Origin: Wuchereria bancrofti
Taxonomy: Eukaryota; Nematoda; Chromadorea; Rhabditida; Onchocercidae
Length of the DNA stretch: 46,629 nt
Assembly (NCBI GenBank): GCA_005281725.1
Contig: SSBO01000014.1
Span: 238,670-285,298, forward strand
Reading direction: 5' to 3'
A program made the position numbers and the translations under genes. The notes beneath the pieces are model-generated. The model saw nothing but the letters and a program-made list of their open reading frames with translations, searched no databases and had not been told where the DNA came from. Below, piece by piece: positions 14,543 to 25,539 of this stretch (its first letter is position 1; each line of letters starts with the position of its first letter).

Positions 14543-17157
14543 ACTCAAATAGCATGAAATCTTACATATAACTTGTTTTAAGGGGGAAAAAAATGAAATC
14601 AATTAATAATTATTGCAAATTTTGCTAAAAATAGAGAAATTACTTAAAGTTAATTTACAATGCTCAATTACTATTACAGTGACATTTGACAATATTTAAA
14701 TAATCTCATAAAATTTACCGCTTGTAATAATAGAAGTTCATTTTTATTAGATGACAACAATTGTGATCCAGAATTATTGCAAAGTTGCAGTAAAGAAAAA
14801 AATGATAAAAATTAAAGATTTACAATTATTGTTAACAGTTATGACGATATATTTCAATTATTGATAATTTAGTTCGGTTTAAAGTTTAATTTGAATTGTT
14901 GATTGTAAAGTTGGAGTGTAGTTTGAAAATTTCATAGGCAAAAAATATTTCTTCAAATGAATGTCAGTGTTTGACAAAGTTGCATTTACTTTGTGAATTT
15001 TTTCAAAAATGAAATTTATCTATCATATTTTTTTAATTTATGCTTGAACTATTTTTATTTACAATTATTTGCAACAAAAAGTAAAAGACAAACTATTCAT
15101 GAGTGAGTCATACAGTTTGCAGTAGTTTCGAATTGAAATAAGCTAAGCTTACCATCAATGTGAACAAACATTATCAGTGATAAGATAAGGAAAATTGTCA
15201 ATTTCTCAATTCAGATAAAATTATGGAAAGGATTGTTTGTTAAATAATCAGAATGAATTAAATTAAATGAAATAAAAATGAATTCTCCGTACTTTTTAAA
15301 AAATTCAATTATATATTTGATATGAAATTCAATGAACAGTTTGTTGAACTTTTTTCAAAATATTCCAAAATTTTCGGTTCAAAAAACTAAAAATTACCGT
15401 AACGCATATTTTCTGATTGAAATAATTAGTGCTAATGATATTGAATTCACTTAATTAATTCACATATACTTGAAAAAAAAAATAATTATTTTATATTTAA
15501 TTAATTCGAACTCAGATTAATTCATAATGTTGAAATGGTCAAAATAACAGTGAACAAAGCAAAATTTTACAAATGTCAATTTTATTTAATCTATCAAATT
15601 AATTTTTAATTAAAATTTGGCTTCATTAAATCATTTGTTTTTTATGCAATCTAATAAATTACAATCTTTCAAAAAAAAAAGAACGAAAAAAGAAAACTAT
15701 TTGAAAGAAAATTTCAGTCATTTTAAAAATTATTTTTTTCAAGCAAAAGTTAAGATGCTGAAAAAAAGTGCAATTTTAAATTTAAAAAAGCTAAAGTTTG
15801 GAGAATAATTTTATTGAATAATAATCAATCAAAAATTGCAAAAAAAAAATTCTGTTAATTAACTAATTGGTAATGATAATAATTATCGTTAAGAAGATAA
15901 ATTAAAAATATACACTGACTTAACTCTACAAACTATTTTATACCTAAGATTTTACATAAGCAATAATTTCATCCTAATTTTTTTCCATCCACATTTTTTT
16001 CTTTTTTTTTGATTTTTTTCGTATTATTTACCTTCTTTTGCTAATTTACTAGCTTTAAGATTTAGATTCAAATAAAATTTGCAAAAGCGATAATTATAAT
16101 AAATAATTTCAAAATTTCTGAAATTCAATTAGCAAACATTCATTTAATTACTAACAACAGTAATAACTTATTTTAGTTTTACTTTATGCATTATAAAAGC
16201 AATGCAAAAAAAAAGCGTTATAATATCTGAAAAACTTTTACAAATTCAATTTGTTATTTACTTTTTTTTTGTTCTTTATTACTTATAATGCTAGCAAATT
16301 AGTGCAGAGAAAAAAAGAAAAAAATTGCTCATTTTTGTTGTTTGTTCGTAATTAACTTAAAATTAATATTTTTAAATTATCATTAATTTTCATTCACTAA
16401 TAATAATAATAATAAAAAAAAATTGCCAACTTTCTGAAAAAAAAAAGCACTTACCATCTATTATAATGATTGATAGCAACAATTACAATCTTTTCATTCA
16501 TTAATTTTCGCATCTATTATAAAAAGTCAAATGAATGGCTTTGTTAAAATTTATTGAAATTTGAAAGAATCAAATCCTTGAAAATGTACACAAACAAACA
16601 GATAGAGAGATAGACAGCCGCATACACAGACATACACAAACATATATAAACAATATATATGTAACAATAAAACAGAGATATTTTGATTTGGATAAATTTA
16701 AAGAGTTGGTTGGATAAATTTATCTAAAAATTTCATCAATAAATGATGGCATATTTGACTAAGAATAATTTATGTTTATAAAAATGCATTTTTCTATTTG
16801 CTTATCGTTGTTATTCTTGATTGAAGCAGTAAAATATAATTGTCGTCAAAATTTTAGGCAATTTATAATCAAATTTTTTATCACTATTTTGAATTAAGGA
16901 TTAAATGTGCAAAAAAAAAAAAAAAAAAAAAGTAAGTTGATTATATATTGGTTGGTAACGATTGACTATAATCGATCAACAAAATTGCTGTAGGAAAAGG
17001 AGTGTGAAAAAAAAAAATAAAGTGACATTTTAGAATTTTATTTCATTTTTTTTTTTTTTTTTGAATGAATCAAGAAGGGCAAAGTGTTTCCCTTTTTTTT
17101 TGCCACTATAACTCGTAAACTTTTTTTTTCAAACATCATTTGAAGCAGAAGTGTCAA

Positions 17158-17292
17158 CTAATGAAGTCGATTGGCAATGTCCCATAAGGATTTGCAATTT
17201 TCTTTTTCCTGACATTTTAATGCATTGGTTTTACATTCTCTAATCTTTTGACCATCTTTTAAATCTAAGCATTCTAAACATTCATATTTCAT
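17158..17292 (-). CDS. Candidate exon: GDNF-receptor/GAS1-like cysteine-rich segment
   Basis: On the minus strand, an ATG at 17292-17290 opens 44 codons ending in TAG at 17160-17158. The product has five cysteines (C5, C8, C20, C27, C33). The part ECKTNALKCQEKENCKSLWD has spacing C-x6-C-x5-C followed by a hydrophobic helix. This is the repeat signature known in GDNF-receptor-alpha/GAS1 domains, extracellular GPI-anchored proteins. It may be an internal exon instead: a possible acceptor (GTTTAG) would start it at 17273, and a GTTGAC donor would end it at 17159. No other exon of the gene was found. A chance open frame with this cysteine spacing, Trp and balanced codon use is less likely here, but a degraded pseudogene fragment remains possible. 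Confidence 0.4.
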   Translation of the reverse strand: MKYECLECLDLKDGQKIRECKTNALKCQEKENCKSLWDIANRLH

Positions 17293-18994
17293 TTTTAAAT
17301 TTATTGAAATTTTTGTTCAAAAAGAAAAATATTGCTAGTTATTTTTTATTTGTTTGTTTGTTTGTTTGTTTTCTTGTCTTTTTTCATTTTTTAAACTTTT
17401 TATTTGTTTGTAATTATTTCAATTAACAATTTATTTGGTTATCAGTTCTAAATAATGGAAATATTTATGATGCTATTGATTTAACCAAAATCATTAAGTC
17501 ATATACACTATCCACATTAATGTTTGATAAAATTATTTGTTGAATTTTTCAAAATGCACTATTTTTCTTCTTCTTCAATTTATATCAATTTAAAACTTCC
17601 ATTTTTCAACTTGCAGAAACAATTCTGTTGATAATATTAAGTGATGAAAAATTTGAAAGCATCATCAATATTTAAATGTTTCAATGTCTTTTTTTTTTAA
17701 ATGAGAAAAATGAATAATTAACTAAATTTTTTTATCAAAGGAAAGGAAAAAAGAATTCTTATTGAAAAAAAAAAAAATATTTATGATATGAATGACGTGA
17801 TGTTTTTCATTTTCAAAAACTTTAATTATCCTAAGAGAAAATATTTGCAAACAATCATATGACATCTAAAGCAGGACTATATAATGATAATATGAAAAAT
17901 TGGAAGATAGCTGAAAACTGGAAATTAGATGCGAGTTTCTTTCCGTTAAATTAAACTGTTTTAGGGAAATTCTTTCCGTTTATTTTAAACGTAGAAATTA
18001 CTGTTTCTTGATAAATAATCAGTTAAGTTTTACCATTTTTTATTTTCTTCTATCGTTTTTTTTTTTCTTTTTGTAAAATTAATTAAATAATAAACAGAAA
18101 AAATTCTTACTTTTTAATTAATGAAGTAATGACGAAGAGAAAAAGAGAACAAATATTTAAAAAAAAAAACTGGAAATTCAGCTAAAAGAAAGAGAAATGG
18201 AAAAATTTCATTGGTTATTTTTTCAAAAGATTTTTTTTATTTAACTAAGATTTATTTGAAAAACTTCTTAAAAGTTTCAGTATTTTTTTTTTTTTTTAAA
18301 AACACAGTTATACAAGAATCATTATTTGCAATAAGCAACCGTTTTTATTGTTGAAAGTTTCAGTAATCCTAAAAAAAATGATAAAGTTAAAAAAAAAAGC
18401 ACCGTTGAGACAACAGCGCTAAATTGTTACTTGCAATTATTGCAAAAAAAAATTTTGGCAATCTTAAACTTAATAATAAAAATGTCATTGTTTAGAGTCT
18501 ATTTTATATTTGTATAGCAAATAATCTTAAACAAATTATCCTAAAAATATTCATTTAACAATTTTACCTAATAATAAACTAATTCCATTTTAGATTCATT
18601 AACCTTAATATGTCTAATTTATTCGAAACTTTTAAAATAACTATTCATCATATTATGTTTGCATAATTATCCGTTCAATTATTCTTTAGGAATATTCGAA
18701 ATTAATTCAATCCATCTATTAATTATTGAAAGTGAAAATATTTGTCATTTTTTTTTTTTGAATAATTAAATGCAAAATTTTTTTTACGCAATCAAACAAT
18801 ATTTTGCAAAAATTAAATAATGATATAATTGTGAAATAGAAAAACAAGGTGGAATTTTTTAATTAATTTAATTATTTCTAATTTATGTGCTAAAAACAAA
18901 TGTGACAATTAATTTTTAATAAAACTTGTCAACAATAATAACATAAATTTAAAAAAAAAAAAACAATGAAAATAATTTAACCATTTTTATTCAT

Positions 18995-19292
18995 TTTCTC
19001 TCTCTCTCGCTCTCTCTCTCTCCTCCCCTTGTTAACAATAGGATAACATTAAATTATATTTATGAAATATTTCTGAAAGATTTGATAACTGCGCAAATAT
19101 CTTTACAAATATGAAAAATTACAAATTGCTAATATTTCAAACTTTTGCACACTTTTCATTTTCTTTTCCTAATATTTTATTTTGCTTATACTAAATGTCA
19201 AACTGAATGACTTACAAAGTATATGAATAAATTTTCATTTAATTTTTCCCCTTTTTATCTCTCTCTTCCTCTCTCTCTCTCTCTCTCTCCCT
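18995..19292. repeat. Two (CT)n tracts
   Basis: CT-rich dinucleotide tracts lie at about 18998-19024 and 19258-19290. They are separated by ordinary AT-rich sequence and no function is visible. Confidence 0.8.
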
Positions 19293-19610
19293 TTCTCCTT
19301 CTTTTTAAACTTTTGCTATTGATTTTTGGTTATTCACATTCAACAAAATTTGTGCTACAAATAACACTAAATCATTTTGTTATTAACAGCTTTGTTTTTT
19401 TTTTCCTTTTTTTTCATCAAAATTTGATTTATGAACTTTTATTTTCAAACAATGCATAAATGGCTTATGGTATTATTAATTTAGAAAACTAATGGCTCAT
19501 TTACATTTCTTATTAAATCACATTGAAATAAAATAATACTGTAAGAGTATAAGAAAAGACAGAAGAAAGGGAATATATTATCAAATGTTGCATATATAGT
19601 TGATAAAATA

Positions 19611-19620
19611 GATAATAATA

Positions 19621-19663
<43 letters not shown>

Positions 19664-19700
19664 TAACAATAACAATAACAATAACAATAACAATAATAAT
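19611..19700. repeat. (TAA)n passing into (CAATAA)n
   Basis: About 45 bp of TAA units followed by alternating CAATAA units. The compound structure suggests a point mutation fixed in one unit and then spread by slippage. The antisense poly-Leu frame at 19481-19693 is a by-product. Confidence 0.9.
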
Positions 19701-19730
19701 TAGCTAATGAATTAAATCATAGCTAAAAAG

Positions 19731-22533
19731 AAAAAACAAATAATGTAAATAAGTATAATTGACAGGACAATAATATTGTATGATAAATTGTTTTATTTTT
19801 AGTAAAAAAAAAAAATTAATTTTGATTTGATAAATTATTAATCCTATTGTTATGCTATTAATTTATAAAAAATAGTTTTAAAATAACCGTTTAAAATTTC
19901 ATTCATTTACAATTAATTTATGTTATTAGCACCGTTATGCAAACGGAAATGAAATAAGTTTAACAAATAATTTATAATTAACACAAATTATAAAATTTTT
20001 GATAGATATTTCTAGTTGCTGTAGAAAGTTTTCCATCTAAAAAATTTCAAAACATTTATTTATTTAGGAAATTTTTACAAAATTTGAATTTTCTTAATGA
20101 AACTTTTTTTTTTTGTTGTGTAAAATAATTTCCAAAACATAAAAAAAAATAAATAAAAGCAATAGGATGACAATATGTTAATAATGAATTAGGTTGCGAC
20201 AAAATTTTGATTGCTAAAAAATTATTTGTTTATATTTTTTTGTTTTTTTTTTTCTTATTATCTTTCTAATAATGCTTTAAAAAATTAGAAAATTCCTAAA
20301 AATATCATTTCTTACATTGTTTTAATCCAATTTGTATCAATAATTTATAGTTTTTTTTTTTTTGCTCTTTTTTTTTTGTTAGAAAACATATAAAAATTTT
20401 ATTAATAATAAACTTGGGATATTATTTTAATTTTGTTTTGTAGAAATATTTTTAATATATAAAAAAATCTCATTTCCTCATTTGTAAAATGTGTATTATT
20501 AAATAACAACTTTTTTTTAAAAAAAAAATTTTGGATTAAATTTAATTTTAACTTATTTATTGATTTAGGCATTAATTTTCATAGCACATTCATAATTTTA
20601 AAATTTAAATCTGACATAGGTATCAAAATGTATCTAAATAAAAGAGCCTAATGGTACGTAAATTTATTATCCTAAAATTAAACTAATTTGCCTTCGAATT
20701 ATCCATTTATTCATGCAATAATTTTATTCCTTTATGAAATAAAAAATAATATTGTCATTCAAACATTAAAATTGAGAATGTTTCCGTGATCGCTTTTTTT
20801 TTCCTTAAATTATTATCATCATTTATGAGTTTTGAAATTTGTAATTTTTAAAATTTTTTTCATTATTTTTTTCTTCTTCCATTTTCCACCATCGTCTTCT
20901 TCCTTCAATTTATTTAATGAAATTTTTTATTTTTTATAATTTATTAAATTTAGATTAGTTACAGAATATTATAATAAAATTATTATCATTTAATGCATTC
21001 ATTAAATGAAATTTTTTCAATTTTATAAAAAAAATTTCAATTTTATAAAAAGTTTATTGAAAATAAAAATTTTACTTGAAATGATAAGGAAATGAACTTA
21101 CAATATTATTGCCCAAAAATTTTCAGCAATNAAAAAACAAATAATGTAAATAAGTATAATTGACAGGACAATAATATTGTATGATAAATTGTTTTATTTT
21201 TAGTAAAAAAAAAAAAATTAATTTTGATTTGATAAATTATTAATCCTATTGTTATGCTATTAATTTATAAAAAATAGTTTTAAAATAACCGTTTAAAATT
21301 TCATTCATTTACAATTAATTTATGTTATTAGCACCGTTATGCAAACGGAAATGAAATAAGTTTAACAATTAATTTATAATTAACACAAATTATAAAATTT
21401 TTGATAGATATTTCTAGTTGCTGTAGAAAGTTTTCCATCTAAAAAATTTCAAAACATTTATTTATTTAGGAAATTTTTACAAAATTTGAATTTTCTTAAT
21501 GAAACTTTTTTTTTTTGTTGTGCAAAATAATTTCCAAAACATAAAAAAAAATAAATAAAAGCAATAGGATGACAATATGTTAATAATGAATTAGGTTGCG
21601 ACAAAATTTTGATTGCTAAAAAATTATTTGTTTATATTTTTTTGTTTTTTTTTTTCTTATTATCTTTCTAATAATGCTTTAAAAAATTAGAAAATTCCTN
21701 AAAATATCATTTCTTACATTGTTTTAATCCAATTTGTATCAATAATTTATAGTTTTTTTTTTTTTTGCTCTTTTTTTTTTGTTAGAAAACATATAAAAAT
21801 TTTATTAATAATAAACTTGGGATATTATTTTAATTTTGTTTTGTAGAAATATTTTTAATATATAAAAAAATCTCATTTCCTCATTTGTAAAATGTGTATT
21901 ATTAAATAACAACTTTTTTTTAAAAAAAAAGTTTTGGATTAAATTTAATTTTAACTTATTTATTGATTTAGGCATTAATTTTCATAGCACATTCATAATT
22001 TTAAAATTTAAATCTGACATAGGTATCAAAATGTATCTAAATAAAAGAGCCTAATGGTACGTAAATTTATGATCCTAAAATTAAACTAATTTGCCTTCGA
22101 ATTATCCATTTATTCATGCAATAATTTTATTCCTTTATGAAATAAAAAATAATATTGTCATTCAAACATTAAAATTGAGAATGTTTCCGTGATCGCTTTT
22201 TTTTTCCTTAAATTATTATCATCATTTATGAGTTTTGAAATTTGTAATTTTTAAAATTTTTTTCATTATTTTTTTCTTCTTCCATTTTCCACCATCGTCT
22301 TCTTCCTTCAATTTATTTAATGAAATTTTTTATTTTTTATAATTTATTAAATTTAGATTAGTTACAGAATATTATAATAAAATTATTATCATTTAATGCA
22401 TTCATTAAATGAAATTTTTTCAATTTTATAAAAAAAATTTCAATTTTATAAAAAGTTTATTGAAAATAAAAATTTTACTTGAAATGATAAGGAAATGAAC
22501 TTACAATATTATTGCCCAAAAATTTTCAGCAAT
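19731..22533. repeat. Diverged duplication around N at 21131 (19731-21130 and 21132-22533)
   Basis: A block of about 1.4 kb occurs twice, joined by one N at 21131. Unlike the other duplicate pairs the copies differ. Homopolymer lengths vary, and there are substitutions, for example AACAAATAATTT versus AACAATTAATTT, TTGTGTAAAA versus TTGTGCAAAA, and TTTATTATCC versus TTTATGATCC. The offset grows from 1401 to 1403. The second copy also has an ambiguous base at 21700. This fits two haplotypes assembled separately and placed in tandem, although a genuine recent tandem duplication cannot be excluded. Confidence 0.85.
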
Positions 22534-22616
22534 TGTTCAAATGTAATTAATCATTATATACTTAAAATAATTTTGAATATTTCATTTATTCGTGTTATAT
22601 GACTTACCAAAGAGAC

Positions 22617-22690
22617 GAATAGATGAATAGACGAATAGTTGAACAGAATGAATAAATGGATAGCTGAATAGACAAGAATTTAAATAGATT
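22617..22690. repeat. Degenerate GAATAGA-type minisatellite
   Basis: Imperfect units of about 8 bases (GAATAGAT, GAATAGAC, GAATAGTT and relatives) are repeated about seven times. On the minus strand the region is open in several frames and ends at a good GTAAGT donor, but the repeat structure explains the openness. Confidence 0.55.
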
Positions 22691-24331
22691 TTTTTTTTTT
22701 TTCTTCTTTTGAATATTCTCTTGAGTTTTCCATAGATTGATTTCTATTTCTTGGTTATGTTACCACTTTATCTTTTCAAATTTCATTAAACAGCATGTGA
22801 TGAATCCTCGTCAAATAATATTATTTTATCACAAAACTTGTTGTTAATGTTTTGTTTGTTTATTTGTTTATTTCCTTATTTCATTTATTTATTTGTTTGT
22901 TTAGTTTATTTTGATTTTCCTTTTCATTCCTTTTTTTTTTCCGCTCATTTCTTATTTTCTTTATTTCCACCGCTTATCTTGAATATTTTTCCTGAATAAA
23001 TCGATTATATGTGTAGCAGGAATTAGTTAGATTTTTTCTCTTTCTTTTTTTTCGTTTTTTTTTTTTTTAAATTTAAAACAATTAGATTTTTATCTTTCGA
23101 GCAAATAGTATTTTACCATTCTTCTTGCTTCGAAATTGAAAAAAAAGAAAAGAAATTTGTTAACAAGGAATAAATTTCATTTATTTTACAAACAAATGAA
23201 ATTTATTCAAATTGATATATTTGAGCAAATACGAATTTTTACAAAAATTTATGTGAAATAGAGTTAAATGTTTTATAATTGCAATTTTTTTTTTTTAAAT
23301 CATTATCTGTAATTTCATTTTAATTTGATTAGATAATTTTTAAAATAGCACATACATATATCAATATTCTTTGTTCATCTATGCATCAAGCAAAGATTAA
23401 ATTTAAATTTGAATAATTTGGGATCGAAAAGAAAATAAAAAGATCTGTGCTAAAAGTTGAGATTGTGTAATTATAAAATGAATAATTGAGCATTTTTCAA
23501 ACTATGTTTACTTTTATGGTAGCGCAGGTGATTAAATCAATTTATTTGCTATTTTGTTGTGCATTTGATTTTTTGCTAACTTTAGTGTGTATTTAAATTT
23601 CTTAAAAATTTGAGCAATAATTATTCATTTTATCTTGCTAACTCATTAATTCATTTTAACTTTGTCTCTTTTTACTACCATCAGTTAGGTTAGTTCAAAT
23701 TTCAATAATTTTAAAAAAAAAAAGACGAAAGTGATGAGTTGGAAGAAAAAAAAAAGATTGTGATTTTTGCAAAATATAATCAATAATTGTTATAATTATT
23801 TTTGTACTCTTTTTTTTTCATTACGATAAATTAATATAATAACGAATTTTATAATGATGAAATATGACAAGAAAATAATGTTTAATGTAATTGAAATTCA
23901 AAGTTATTAGACAAAAGATTATTTTACATTTCGAATATACTTTACAATTTAATCACACCTTTTAACACTCCCTTTATCATTCCATACCTTTTTAATTATA
24001 TTAAAAATTAAACCAAAATTTTTAAACGGTATATCAGAAATGTTTCGGGAATTAATACTTCAAAAGCAAATTACAAACTTACATTTATCATGATTTTTTT
24101 TGCCAAAAAAAAACTTGAAATACTAATAATAATTTTTTTTTTCAAACTTTCAATAATTTTCTTCTTTAGAAATTGTTTCTTTGCATTTCGTAACTTAATT
24201 GTCTATCTTGCTTATTAATTATTTCACTTTACTTTTTTTTTAATTTTCTTTTTTCCCTTTTTTTGTTTATTTTTTGAATGCAAAAAAAATGATGACAATA
24301 ATGGCTAATTGAATGAAGACAATTATTGCAG

Positions 24332-24382
24332 TATATATTATTGAAATTACTAATACATGACGTGCCTATCAATGCTATAAAG
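24332..24382 (+). other. Possible upstream exon of the ligand-gated channel
   Basis: ATTGCAG ends at 24331 and GTTTGT follows 24382. The 51 bases are open in phase 0 (YILLKLLIHDVPINAIK), and the first modelled channel exon at 24862 also begins in phase 0. The hydrophobic start could be the end of a signal peptide, but no start codon links to it and the residues match nothing I recognise. Confidence 0.18.
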
Positions 24383-24842
24383 GTTTGTTTATTTGATAAT
24401 TTTTTAATTTTAATTATCGATATGATAAAAAATATTATCAAAGCATCGAAAATTGTTGAACAAATGAATTATCCAATTGTATAAGTAAAAGCAAATTTAT
24501 AAATTATTATTATTATTATTATGAAATATAATAATTTGATTATCTTAATGTTTTTTTTTTAAGTTATGCGCTTAATTCTAACAAACAATGCTATAAATTT
24601 TAAAATTTCAAATTATTTTCCCTTCAAAAATATTGCTTCATTTTTTTTTTTTTTGAAACACAAAATTAAAGTTAACAAATAAAATATAGTTAAATTCACT
24701 TTACTCTTTACATATAAACTATTCGTATTATTTACACATAATGATTAAAAATTTTTAGTGCTAATTTAATTGGTTAATTTTTCATTCCTATTTCTATCAA
24801 CAAATGAAATTTTTAACTCATTCATATTTTATTGATGTTTGT

Positions 24843-24861
24843 TTGTTTGTTTTTTTTAAAG
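24843..24861 (+). promoter_or_regulatory. Acceptor just before the channel ATG (trans- or cis-splice)
   Basis: A T-rich run ending in TTTAAAG touches the ATG at 24862. Nematode mRNAs are often trans-spliced within a few bases of the start codon, so this could be a spliced-leader addition site. Equally it could be a cis acceptor for an upstream exon. If it is not used, an in-frame ATG at 24835 would add nine residues (MFVCLFFLK). Confidence 0.35.
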
Positions 24862-25507
24862 ATGAGTCATCATGGATGGGTAATGGTATCATTTCTTACG
24901 GAACTTTTAAGTTCATATGGTACCAATGGACGATGCGCTGATGATACAAAAATTATTGATAATCTTTTAAAGGTTCAATTTTTTAACAACAAAAAAAAAT
25001 TTCAGTGTTACATATAAATAATTCATTTAATTAACAGTTTAATTAATTAAAGACTAATATAACAAATTTATATTTGTCAATTATATTTGTAAAAATGATA
25101 TAAATTATATTATTATTAAAGTTTTGAAGAAGAATTTTATTTTATTTTCACTTTNNNNNNNNTTCAGTGTTACATATAAATAATTCATTTAATTAACAGT
25201 TTAATTAATTAAAGACTAATATAACAAATTTATATTTGTCAATTATATTTGTAAAAATGATATAAATTATATTATTATTAAAGTTTTGAAGAAGAATTTT
25301 ATTTTATTTTCACTTTCACTCTTCTTTTTTTCTCTTTTTTAACTTTTATCATTTATTATGATAATAAAAAATTTAGGAAACATATAATAAGCATTATCTA
25401 CCAGCGCATCCGGTTTATGTTCGTGTTGATATGTGGGTGCAAGAAGTTACAGCTGTTTCGGAATTAACTCAGGATTTCGAAATTGGTATTATTCTAGTTT
25501 CTCTTTT

Positions 25508-25539
<32 letters not shown>

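Larger units (their letters stand above)
4065..24861. other. Long gene-poor interval with no complete gene model
   Basis: About 20.8 kb as given, about 17.7 kb after removing the two duplicated blocks inside it. Composition is extremely AT-rich with poly(A)/poly(T) runs and simple repeats. I found no continuous gene model. It contains isolated exon-like islands with splice signals (see 4763-4808, 7009-7234, 17158-17292 and 24332-24382). It may be intergenic, may include 5' exons and long introns of the channel gene at 24862, or may hold a gene of very small exons. Most open frames of 60-80 codons here are low-complexity Phe/Lys/Leu translations of homopolymers. Confidence 0.6.

Noticed and set aside
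22606..22860. Hydrophobic open frames next to a GTAAGT donor and an AAACAG acceptor
   Set aside because: The first is explained by a minisatellite and the second becomes a T-rich Phe/Leu translation; no start codon or partner exon.
24229..24441. Minus-strand frame with several cysteines
   Set aside because: The cysteines come from AAT/ACA-rich sequence without a family spacing pattern, and the ends are low complexity.
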